Positions 23,741 to 31,123 of a stretch of DNA of 40,722 nt are shown here, one piece after another. The notes beneath the pieces are model-generated. The model did not search any database. It was given only the letters and a program-made list of their open reading frames with translations, and was not told the DNA's origin. Positions within the stretch are counted from its first letter, which is position 1. Each line of letters starts with the position of its first letter. Where the stretch lies: NCBI GenBank assembly GCA_021796115.1, contig JAJYOP010000016.1:1-40722 (forward strand), in the 5' to 3' direction. Position numbers and translations under genes: made by a program. The stretch is from a bacterium (lineage in GTDB: Bacteria; Omnitrophota; Gorgyraeia; Duberdicusellales; 4484-171).

Positions 23741-23769
23741 ATTATACAATAATTTGCAGGAAATTTCTA
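23741..23769 (-). promoter_or_regulatory. Possible internal promoter for the CpaE-CpaF fusion gene
   Basis: On the minus strand TAGAAA (23769-23764), a 17-bp spacer and a perfect TATAAT (23746-23741). Transcription would start 1-3 nt before ATG 23732. Confidence 0.4.
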
Positions 23770-23782
23770 CATAAAGAATGTA

Positions 23783-23868
23783 GCGCGGATGCAAACGAAT
23801 GGTTACGGATGTCACGGATAAAATCATCCGTCTGAATCCGTAATAATCTGTGACATCCGTGCTCAAAA
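23783..23868. repeat. Intergenic repeat family B, copy 1
   Basis: About 85 bp of CGGATG/CATCCG words arranged as an imperfect palindrome (GGTTACGGATGTCACGGAT ... ATCCGTAATAATCTGTGACATCCG). Sister copies at 27436-27520 and 39838-39916. Confidence 0.8.
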
Positions 23869-23891
23869 ATTATTTTTTAAATGAGGATGGA

Positions 23892-25499
23892 TTAGCTTCC
23901 GATTTTTTCGCGGTAAACTATCGGGACGTCGATATTTAAGACTTGCGTATCGACATCCGGTGGAAACGGCGGGAAAGTTAAACTATTTACAAGCCTAACT
24001 GCTTCGTTATCAAATATTTTGTGGCCTGAAGATTTCGATACTTTAACATCCTTTATATTACCGGCCTGGTCAATACTCAGTTTCAATACTACCATGCCTT
24101 CCCAGCCGGTATTCACAAGCGAAGACGGATATGTGATATTATCTGATATTTGTTTTTGCACATCTGATATATACCCCTGAAGAGCATCGGGGAGTATCCC
24201 TGTATATAATCCCGTATTTTTAACATTGTTTGCTTCTTTAACTTCCGGTACTTCTTTATCATCATCAAGAATTACTCTTGGGGTAAGAGAAATAACCAAT
24301 TCTGTTTGATTGTTCTGAAAGTTTTTTGATTTAAACAATTGCCCAAGTACCGGTAAATTTGCCAAAGCGGGAAACTTGTCGATAGTTTCGGTATCTTTGT
24401 TCTTAATAAGCCCGGCGATAAATACAGTGTCCCCTGATCTTAAATTCAAAACCGTCTCCGCAATTCGGGTAGTAAATGCCGGGATACGCACTCCATTAAC
24501 CGTTATCGCATTAACTAAATCCAAAGCACTTACTTCTGCCCGCATACTGGCATAAATCTTTTTATTGTCCCTTGAAACTATGGGCCTTATTTTTAAAATT
24601 ACACCATATTCCTTATATGAAATTGTGGTGGTGGTGCCGGCAGCACCTGTCGTTGAACCGCTCAAATAAGGCACTTCTCCGCCAACCGTTAATTTCGCTT
24701 CTTCGCCGCTTAAACACAAAAGTTTCGGCCTGGAGAGCTCTTTTCCTTTCCCTGTTTCAATAAGCAAATTTATTTTTGCGGTAAGAGCGTCTCTTGACCA
24801 AGAACCCATACCCCACAAAGCTTCCCATGGTTTTTGAACGTTAAGCGTGGTATCTACGCCACCGCTGCTGCCTCCTGTGGGATATATATACGGTTCCTGG
24901 CGAATCTGCAAAGACTGCATCCATTGCACACCGATATTATCTAAATCTGTTTTGTTTAACTCTAAGATGCGGGCTTCTATCTCAACCATTTTTGTTTCTT
25001 TCTTGACGGTCAGGATGTTATCAACCTTATTTTTAAAAGGCTCAAGGACCTTTGCTATCTGATCATATTCGACAGCCGAAACATCGCCTGAAATAATTAT
25101 CTTTCCCGTGCTCTCATTTTTCTTCAAAATAGCATTGGTAACTTTTAAGTCTTTACGGATAAGTTTATCGAGCTTTGTTTTTACTCTGTCTAAGTCCTGC
25201 GCATATACGGTAATATAGTAAGTTTTTTCTCCTTCTTTATTCCAGACAGTAAGGGTAGTATCACCTTGCTGTTTGGCAACGATTACTATCTCTTTATCAG
25301 AGACTTTAGAAATATCGGCTATTTCCGGATTACGCATGGAGACCCTTTGAGGAAAAGAAACGTTAAAAACGTAGGCTTCGCCGGTAACTAAAGTGATTTC
25401 TTCTTCTGTATTCTGGTCAAAAATGTCTTGAGGACAGATGGATATGCTTGATAACAAGAAGACGACGAAGCTGGCACCGAAGAAAAACTTTTTAAACAT
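23892..25499 (-). CDS. cpaC: Tad secretin CpaC/RcpA with a C-terminal TonB-like domain
   Basis: A 535-residue outer-membrane secretin. Signal peptide at residues 2-22. The N-terminal Pilus_N/BON-like part includes GEAYVFNVSFPQRVSMRNPEIADIS. The secretin core runs from about residue 185 to 415 (MVEIEARILELNKTDLDNIG, GKGKELSRPKLLCLSGEEA, VGGEVPYLSG, GDTVFIAGLIKNKDTETIDKFPALANLPVLGQLFKS). Residues about 455-535 have a TonB_C-like pattern: ISDNITYPSSLVNTGWEG, VVLKLSIDQAGNIKDVKVSK, SSGHKIFDNEAVRLVNSL. That domain is not normal for a secretin. ATG 25499 has GGAGG 6 nt upstream; an upstream start would add nine residues and no SD. Confidence 0.88.
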   Translation of the reverse strand: MFKKFFFGASFVVFLLSSISICPQDIFDQNTEEEITLVTGEAYVFNVSFPQRVSMRNPEIADISKVSDKEIVIVAKQQGDTTLTVWNKEGEKTYYITVYAQDLDRVKTKLDKLIRKDLKVTNAILKKNESTGKIIISGDVSAVEYDQIAKVLEPFKNKVDNILTVKKETKMVEIEARILELNKTDLDNIGVQWMQSLQIRQEPYIYPTGGSSGGVDTTLNVQKPWEALWGMGSWSRDALTAKINLLIETGKGKELSRPKLLCLSGEEAKLTVGGEVPYLSGSTTGAAGTTTTISYKEYGVILKIRPIVSRDNKKIYASMRAEVSALDLVNAITVNGVRIPAFTTRIAETVLNLRSGDTVFIAGLIKNKDTETIDKFPALANLPVLGQLFKSKNFQNNQTELVISLTPRVILDDDKEVPEVKEANNVKNTGLYTGILPDALQGYISDVQKQISDNITYPSSLVNTGWEGMVVLKLSIDQAGNIKDVKVSKSSGHKIFDNEAVRLVNSLTFPPFPPDVDTQVLNIDVPIVYREKIGS

Positions 25500-25575
25500 T
25501 AATCGCCTCCATTGTTTAATGAGCACGCGATTTTTTCAAGCCGCGAGACGGCTAAGAAAAAACACAGTGCGAATT

Positions 25576-26388
25576 TCATTTTTCAACAGGAACTTCTTCC
25601 TGTTTTGTTCCTTTATAAACTTCTATTGTTTGCGGTCTTTCTACAGGAACCTGATGCTGTATCATCCCTAATTTATTTAAAAGCCCCTCAAGCGTCAATG
25701 CCGAATATTCATACTCTTCAGAGGTATCGGTAGGGGATCTTAATACCAACCTTATCTTGCCAAGCTCAAGCGAATAGGTAAGCATCTTTATGTCTTCCGG
25801 CTTTAAGGCAAGGGTAACCGTATCGGCTTTTCCTTCGGCCCGGTACGGGGAAAGATTTTTATTGGTAGCAAGCACTTTTACCCCTTGAAAAAGCGTAACC
25901 ACTATCGGAGGATTCTGGCCTCTTTCCGAAGGAAAACTAAAAGTGCCTATGATATCAACTTTATCTCCCGGCCGCACCAAACCTTCCACAGCGGAAAGTT
26001 TATCCACAGAGATTGTGATTGCGCGAAAACCGGCTGGCACGCCTTCGGAAAGATACCTGAAGCCAATCAATGGCTTTACTGAATCGCTATTTAAATGCTG
26101 GTCTTTTAAAATATCGGTTATGGCAAATTTTCCTATGACTGAATCAAGAGATGTCAAATCGCCTGGCTGCAAAGTTTTTGAAGGAACCCTAGAAAGTTTT
26201 ACCATATCCGAGCTAATGGTGGTTTCTTTTGCTATGTCGTCTTTAGCGACCACAACGTCAACCAATTGGCCTTTTCGATAAAGTTCGTCTATTATCGCTT
26301 GTTGCCGGGCAAAATGAGCATTGAGGATGATAATCGCAATAGCAGCTACACCTACGCCGATTAGTAAATTTACGATTCTCTTATCCAT
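25576..26388 (-). CDS. cpaB: Tad pilus assembly protein CpaB/RcpC
   Basis: A 270-residue protein with one N-terminal membrane helix (residues 6-25) and a SAF domain (about 43-105: VDVVVAKDDIAKETTISSDM, ITDILKDQHLNSDSVKPLIG), followed by the RcpC/CpaB fold (GFRAITISVDKLSAVEGLVRPGDKVDIIGTF). It is periplasmic, thought to work with the secretin and perhaps bind the cell wall. AGGAG 7 nt upstream of ATG 26388. It precedes cpaC in the usual cpaB-cpaC-cpaE-cpaF order. Confidence 0.9.
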   Translation of the reverse strand: MDKRIVNLLIGVGVAAIAIIILNAHFARQQAIIDELYRKGQLVDVVVAKDDIAKETTISSDMVKLSRVPSKTLQPGDLTSLDSVIGKFAITDILKDQHLNSDSVKPLIGFRYLSEGVPAGFRAITISVDKLSAVEGLVRPGDKVDIIGTFSFPSERGQNPPIVVTLFQGVKVLATNKNLSPYRAEGKADTVTLALKPEDIKMLTYSLELGKIRLVLRSPTDTSEEYEYSALTLEGLLNKLGMIQHQVPVERPQTIEVYKGTKQEEVPVEK

Positions 26389-26453
26389 TCATACTCCTTT
26401 TTGATGCACGCAATACTTTTTAGTTTAAGAGCGCAAAAAAAACCGGCTTTATC

Positions 26454-27350
26454 TTATTTTAATAAATCCTCTGCTTTCTCTACGCGGGCTTTTCTTTTGA
26501 ATTCCTCTATCAATTTATTTTCTTCTTCTCTTATCTTGTATGCTTTTAATGCCTTCTCAACGTCCTTCTCTACTTCCGGTAAAGACATTTCCTGGCCGCC
26601 TCTTATATCATCAACTTTAATTATATAATATTTACCATCATCGCCTTTGAAGAGTTTTGGCAAATCGTCTTTGCCCAAAGTTGCAACCGTTGCCCAAAAC
26701 TTTGTATTCTTGCGCACATCTTCCGGAGTAGGAGCAAGCCAGCCCCTGTCTCCGCCCCGGTCTTTTGATTCTGCTACCGAATACTGCCTTGCCATGTTTT
26801 CAAAGTTTTCCCCCTGAAGAAGTTTGACAAGGACATCTTTTGCCGTAGCTTCGTCGTTAACAACTATTTCTTTTACTTTGACTTCCTGGGGTTGCTTAAA
26901 AATTTCCTTGTTTTTATCATAGTAATTTTTGATTTCGGCATAAGAAACACTGACGTTCTTTTCAAGCTCATCCCTTATTTTTGCGGCTAAAAGTGAATCC
27001 CGGGTGTCGCGTAAGGCCCTTATGACATCATCGCTTTTATCAAGGCCTCTTTCTATGGCAATTTGGGCAAATATCTGGCTTTCAATAAGGTCGTTGAGAA
27101 ATTTTACCTTAAAGTCGTAACTATTAATGTCTATTTTCTGTGTTTTTGCTAATGGCTCAAGGCTTTTCAGGTAATTATTGAAATCATCGAGGCCGATAGC
27201 CCAATCATTGACTCTGGCAAGCAGCGGTCCGTTAATTTTTAGTTGTTCTCCGGACTCTTTGGATTTGTCCTGAGGAGGAAAAATTTTATCGCAAGCTGAA
27301 AGAGATAGCAAGACGCAAAGTAGCAGGCTTGGAATCAGTATTTTTCTCAT
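26454..27350 (-). CDS. Lipoprotein PpiC-type peptidyl-prolyl isomerase (SurA/PrsA-like)
   Basis: About 298 residues. Start MRKILIPSLLLCVLLSLSAC carries a lipobox (LSAC) for membrane anchoring; an in-frame ATG 15 bp upstream is equally possible, and neither has an SD. After a SurA_N-like helical part comes a parvulin (PpiC) domain at about residues 150-250 (QEVKVKEIVVNDEATAKDVL, FENMARQYSVAESKDRGGD, GWLAPTP, GKYYIIKVDDI). It would help fold secreted or outer-membrane proteins. It heads the cpaB-cpaC-cpaEF-cpaF gene run with a 65-bp gap to cpaB, so it may serve the secretin or pilins (inference). A TATAAT lies at 27382-27377 just upstream. Confidence 0.85.
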   Translation of the reverse strand: MRKILIPSLLLCVLLSLSACDKIFPPQDKSKESGEQLKINGPLLARVNDWAIGLDDFNNYLKSLEPLAKTQKIDINSYDFKVKFLNDLIESQIFAQIAIERGLDKSDDVIRALRDTRDSLLAAKIRDELEKNVSVSYAEIKNYYDKNKEIFKQPQEVKVKEIVVNDEATAKDVLVKLLQGENFENMARQYSVAESKDRGGDRGWLAPTPEDVRKNTKFWATVATLGKDDLPKLFKGDDGKYYIIKVDDIRGGQEMSLPEVEKDVEKALKAYKIREEENKLIEEFKRKARVEKAEDLLK

Positions 27351-27435
27351 TGGGTTAATATGCATTATATATATTTATTATAAGTTTATCAATTTCTCAT
27401 GAGTAAATCAAGATTTTTTTGAAAATTTTTTATGT

Positions 27436-27520
27436 AAACGCGGATATAGACGGATGGTTACGGATGTCACGGATGGATTCATTCGTTTGCATCCGTAACC
27501 ATCCGTTTGCATCCGTTTTT
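27436..27520. repeat. Intergenic repeat family B, copy 2
   Basis: Same CGGATG/CATCCG imperfect palindrome as at 23783 (GACGGATGGTTACGGATGTC ... TTTGCATCCGTAACCATCCG), between ppiC and the divergent RNA ligase partner gene. Confidence 0.8.
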
Positions 27521-27567
27521 AAAAATAGTTGCCTTTATCCGAACTATGCCTTACAATAGAGCAATGA

Positions 27568-27688
27568 ACCCAGCCCTTCCTATTTGCTATCTCTACCAAA
27601 AAAATAGTAAATAAATATCTCGGGGATGGGACTGGGAAATTTTACCAAAAAATAGCTTTAAATGTTACAAAAAAAGGAAGGGCTGGGT
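27568..27688 (+). promoter_or_regulatory. Long-range stem that buries the RBS and start codon of the RNA ligase partner gene
   Basis: ACCCAGCCCTTCCT (27568-27581) is perfectly complementary to AGGAAGGGCTGGGT (27675-27688). The 3' arm holds the SD (AGGAAGGG) and the first two bases of the GTG start at 27687. The 93-nt loop is A-rich, contains two copies of TACCAAAAAA(A)TAG (about 27595 and 27643) around GGGGATGGGACTGGG. If transcribed, the leader should hide the ribosome site unless opened or cleaved. Confidence 0.65.
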
Positions 27689-28271
27689 GAAAAAAATCGT
27701 AAACATAACTATCGATACCAGTATTTTCGTAAATCCTGCATCCCGTGTATATTTTGGGCAAACTCCGGGAGAGGCGTTAAATAATTTTCTGCAAAAATTA
27801 AAAGAAAAAAAAGATATTTTTTGCTATATGCCGCCGTCTGTATACGAAGAGTTGATGAAGTTTGTTGAAAATAAACCGGCGGCGAAAGACGCGCTGCTTC
27901 TGCATAAGAAACCGCCGTCGTCATACCAAACCTCTGTTCCTTCTTTGTTTTTATATGAATTCATTGAAGAATTCCGTGTCAGGGTGAACAAAGGTTTGCG
28001 CATCGCGGAAAAATATACAAGAAATGAATTAAAAATCAAGCCTGAAGGCGCGCGGCTGGATGAAGAAATCATAAAACGGCTGCGCGAAGAATATAGAATT
28101 GCTCTTAGAGAAGGTATTATCGACAGCAAGGAAGATTTCGACCTTCTTCTTCTGGCCAAGGAGCTTGACGCAAGCCTTGCCTCTTCCGATAACGGCCTTA
28201 TAAAATGGGCGCAAAAACTCGGTATCCCTGCGCTCTCCGCTGAAGAATTGAAAGAACTCCTGGAAGATTAA
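27687..28271 (+). CDS. RNA ligase partner protein, PIN domain (MJ_0950 family)
   Basis: A 194-residue protein starting at GTG 27687 with AGGAAGGG 5 nt upstream. It has PIN-domain acidic residues (DTSIFVN near residue 9; DSKEDFDLLLLAKELDASL and SSDNGLIKWA near 145-175) and family wording such as CYMPPSVYEELMKFV and RVRVNKGLRIAEKY. This matches what I know of the 'RNA ligase partner' family, which co-occurs with an ATP-dependent (Rnl3-type) RNA ligase in archaea and some bacteria; the ligase itself is not in this window. PIN proteins are usually ribonucleases, so this may be an RNA-end-processing nuclease. It is divergent from the Tad operon and may be co-transcribed with the helicase gene. Confidence 0.85.
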   Translation: MKKIVNITIDTSIFVNPASRVYFGQTPGEALNNFLQKLKEKKDIFCYMPPSVYEELMKFVENKPAAKDALLLHKKPPSSYQTSVPSLFLYEFIEEFRVRVNKGLRIAEKYTRNELKIKPEGARLDEEIIKRLREEYRIALREGIIDSKEDFDLLLLAKELDASLASSDNGLIKWAQKLGIPALSAEELKELLED

Positions 28272-28275
28272 TTTT

Positions 28276-28360
28276 ATGTTTCACGTAACACGTATCACGT
28301 AATACGCCAGAATCGCTCACGTGTTACCTGTTACCTGATGCCTGTGACCTGTGACTTGTT
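28276..28360. repeat. Intergenic repeat of CACGTATCACGTAA / CCTGTTACCTG words
   Basis: A short repeat patch (CACGTAACACGTATCACGTAA, then TTACCTGTTACCTGATGCC and repeated CTGTGAC) lies upstream of the helicase gene; a related patch (CACGTATCAGGTAACACGTT) lies just downstream of it at 30335-30378. The words have a period of 7-10 bp. Confidence 0.65.
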
Positions 28361-28370
28361 CATACTTCAT

Positions 28371-30323
28371 ATGAAAAGCTACAAACTGGAACCTTTTTAT
28401 TCCGGCACGGCAATAAATTACGAAGAAAATTTGAACTACCAGCAACTGCAAGTGGTCAAAGAAGGCGATGGGCCTTCTTTAGTGCTTGCCGGCGCCGGAA
28501 GCGGGAAAACCCGCGTCTTAATCTACAGGCTCGCTTACCTTTTGCAGAAAGGCGTGCCGGCGCAAAATTTACTTCTGGTTACCTTCACCAACAAAGCTGC
28601 CAAAGAAATGATTCATCGCGCGGAAACTCTGCTTAAATCAACCCTTAAAGGGCTTTGGGCAGGGACATTCCATCATGTCGGCAATTTACTTTTAAGAAAA
28701 GAGTCAGCTCTCCTTGGATATTCAGCTAATTTTACGATTATCGATAAAGAAGATTCGAAAGATTTGATTGACGATTGCATTGAGGAATTAGGCTACACAA
28801 AGCAAGGCAAGCTTTTCCCTAAGAAAGATATCATTTCAAATATTTACAGCATCTCTGTAAATTCCCTGGAAGAAGTAGGCGATGTTATCATGGAGCATTA
28901 TCCGCATACGGAAGAATATATTCTGGAGATAAAAAAAGTGCTCAAGAAGTATGAAGAAAAAAAGAAACAAAGCAATGCCATGGATTTTAACGATCTCCTG
29001 AAACACTGGCTTAACATTTTAGAGACAAAAGAAATCTGCGAAAAATATTCCGAGAACTTTAAATATATCCTTGTCGATGAGTATCAGGACACGAACCGTA
29101 TCCAATTCGAAATATTAAAAAAGCTTGCCTCTTTTAATAAAAACATCCTTGTCGTCGGAGATGATGCGCAATCAATATATTCTTTCAGGGGTGCAGACAT
29201 CAATAATCTTCTGGATTTTCCAAAAACCTTCGAAGGCGCCAAAATTTATAAATTGGAAATAAATTACCGTTCTTCGCCCCAGATACTTTCGCTGGCGAAT
29301 AATATCATTAAACACAATATCAATCAATTTCCCAAAACATTAAAAAGCGTAAAGCCGGAAGCCGAAAAACCCGTTTCTATCCAGACAAAAGATGTTTATA
29401 TGCAGGCAAAATTTGTTGCCCAGAGAACGCTTGAAATGGTTAGTGAAGGCATTCCTTTAAGAGAAATTGCCGTGCTTTTCAGGTCGCACTTCCAGGCCCT
29501 TGAACTGGAAATTGAGTTAATGAAAAGAAATATTCCCTATTGTTTGCGCGGAGGCGTCCGGTTTTTCGAACAAGCGCACATCAAAGATGTTCTTTCCTAT
29601 CTTAAAATAATAAATAACCCCGATGATGAACTTTCCTTCAAGCGGGCAGTCTCGTTATATAAAGGTATCGGCCGGAGCTATGCGGCAAAAATCTGGAAGA
29701 TATCTGTCGAAGAAAGAAAAGAAACCGGCGAAGTTTTAAAAAGCTTGCCAAAAAGGCAACAGGCAGGTTACCGGGAATTTTCATCTAAACTATTGAATTT
29801 AAAAAGTATCGATAAGCCGCAAGCGGCGATTCAGGAAATTCTTGCCTTTTATAAAGACTATTGCTATCTGGTATTCGATAATCCTGACGACAGAATCCTT
29901 GATTTGGAAGAACTTGCCAAGATGGCAGCAGATTTCCCGACGATAAAAAGATTTTTGGTTGAGTTGGGTTCGTTTGAAGAATTTAAAGGAGAAAGTGTTT
30001 TGTCGCTTGAAGAAAAAAAAGATTTCCTTACTCTTTCGACAATTCACCAGGCAAAAGGCCTTGAATGGGAAGGTGTTTTTATTATCGGTTTCAGCGATTA
30101 TGAATTCCCCCATCCGAAAGCACTAAGTTCTAATTCTGCACTTGAGGAAGAAAGAAGATTGTTTTATGTTGCAACTACAAGGGCAAAATCATACCTTTAT
30201 ATTACTTATCCTCAAAACAAATATACCTTCAAGAATGGCTTGATAATTTCGCGGCCCTCGATGTTTTTGACGGAAGTGCCGAATGAGAATTACGAAGAGA
30301 TGTATCTTGAAGAGAGCATTTAG
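28371..30323 (+). CDS. UvrD/PcrA-family superfamily 1 DNA helicase
   Basis: A 650-residue ATP-dependent 3'-5' helicase of DNA repair type. All SF1A motifs are visible: NYQQLQVV (Q-motif), Walker A AGAGSGKT (about residues 41-48), TFTNKAAKEM (Ia), LVDEYQDTN (II), VGDDAQSIYSFRGAD (III), LEINYRSS (IV), LSTIHQAKGLEW (V) and EEERRLFYVATTRAK (VI). Start taken at ATG 28371 because the eleven extra residues of the in-frame upstream ATG at 28338 are encoded by the intergenic repeat; neither has a clear SD. It is somewhat shorter than UvrD/PcrA (about 720) for lack of the C-terminal tail. Confidence 0.9.
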   Translation: MKSYKLEPFYSGTAINYEENLNYQQLQVVKEGDGPSLVLAGAGSGKTRVLIYRLAYLLQKGVPAQNLLLVTFTNKAAKEMIHRAETLLKSTLKGLWAGTFHHVGNLLLRKESALLGYSANFTIIDKEDSKDLIDDCIEELGYTKQGKLFPKKDIISNIYSISVNSLEEVGDVIMEHYPHTEEYILEIKKVLKKYEEKKKQSNAMDFNDLLKHWLNILETKEICEKYSENFKYILVDEYQDTNRIQFEILKKLASFNKNILVVGDDAQSIYSFRGADINNLLDFPKTFEGAKIYKLEINYRSSPQILSLANNIIKHNINQFPKTLKSVKPEAEKPVSIQTKDVYMQAKFVAQRTLEMVSEGIPLREIAVLFRSHFQALELEIELMKRNIPYCLRGGVRFFEQAHIKDVLSYLKIINNPDDELSFKRAVSLYKGIGRSYAAKIWKISVEERKETGEVLKSLPKRQQAGYREFSSKLLNLKSIDKPQAAIQEILAFYKDYCYLVFDNPDDRILDLEELAKMAADFPTIKRFLVELGSFEEFKGESVLSLEEKKDFLTLSTIHQAKGLEWEGVFIIGFSDYEFPHPKALSSNSALEEERRLFYVATTRAKSYLYITYPQNKYTFKNGLIISRPSMFLTEVPNENYEEMYLEESI

Positions 30324-30334
30324 ACCATCTTGTA

Positions 30335-30378
30335 AGACGTCACACGTATCAGGTAACACGTTCTCAAACGTGATACAA
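30335..30378. repeat. Convergent-gene spacer repeat (CACGTATC family, second copy)
   Basis: CACACGTATCAGGTAACACGTT followed by AACGTGATAC can fold (CACGTT/AACGTG). It fills the space between the convergent helicase and folE genes and may also act as a bidirectional transcription end, though T-runs are poor. Confidence 0.5.
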
Positions 30379-30381
30379 ATT

Positions 30382-30942
30382 TTATCTCGATGCCCCAATT
30401 AAGCTTAATGTTTCCTGACGAGTTTTAGAGTTGCGAAGGAAAACCCCCCTGACAACCGAAGTTGTAGTAAGTGTGCCTGGCTTTTTCACCCCGCGAAAGG
30501 ACATGCACATGTGCTCCGCTTCGATAACCACCATGACTCCTTTGGGTTTTAGCTTTTTCATGATTACATCAGCAATTTCCGTAGTCAGGCGTTCCTGTAC
30601 CTGGAGCCTGCGGGAAAGAACATCAACGACCCTGGCAATCTTGCTCAAACCGGTTATGCGTTTATCCGGAATATAAGCGACGTGCGCCTTGCCCACGAAT
30701 GGTAAAAGGTGATGTTCGCACATACTTTGCAGCGGTATATTTTTTAAAAGTATAATCTCGTCATGTTTATGCTCTAAAACTACTTCCAATTCCTCTTCTG
30801 CATTCTTAAATTGTCCGCTCAAAATTTCGTCGTACATCTCCGCTACTCTTGCCGGTGTAGCCGCAATATCTTTTTTCTTGAGGTCTGCTCCTACGGCTTC
30901 TAAAATAAGTTTTACGCCCTGTTCGATTTTTTTCTTATCCAT
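30382..30942 (-). CDS. folE: GTP cyclohydrolase I
   Basis: A 186-residue enzyme that converts GTP to 7,8-dihydroneopterin triphosphate, first step of tetrahydrofolate (and queuosine/7-deazapurine) synthesis. Signatures: [20 protein letters not shown] (zinc Cys and catalytic His), [32 protein letters not shown] (second zinc Cys). Full length for the type I enzyme. GAGGAG 9 nt before ATG 30942. folC lies further upstream on the same strand and queA, which belongs to queuosine synthesis, is also in the window. Confidence 0.95.
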   Translation of the reverse strand: MDKKKIEQGVKLILEAVGADLKKKDIAATPARVAEMYDEILSGQFKNAEEELEVVLEHKHDEIILLKNIPLQSMCEHHLLPFVGKAHVAYIPDKRITGLSKIARVVDVLSRRLQVQERLTTEIADVIMKKLKPKGVMVVIEAEHMCMSFRGVKKPGTLTTTSVVRGVFLRNSKTRQETLSLIGASR

Positions 30943-30997
30943 ATTTTACGCTCCTCTTTTTACACAGATAGTCACAGATGGCAAATCACAGATAAAA

Positions 30998-31111
30998 AAT
31001 CCCAAATAACAAATTCCAATGTTCGAACGACCAAAATATTTTCCGTTTAGGACATTGGAATTTTGGTCATTGGAATTTATTTGGAATTTGGTGCTTGGAA
31101 TTTGGAATTTC
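30998..31111. repeat. Intergenic repeat family A, copy 2
   Basis: CCAAATAACAAATTCCAATG ... CATTGGAATTTTGGTCATTGG ... TTGGTGCTTGGAATTTGGAA. It lies just past the mnmE stop codon, in the same orientation as copies 1 and 4. Confidence 0.8.
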
Positions 31112-31123
31112 ATAGTATCCGTG

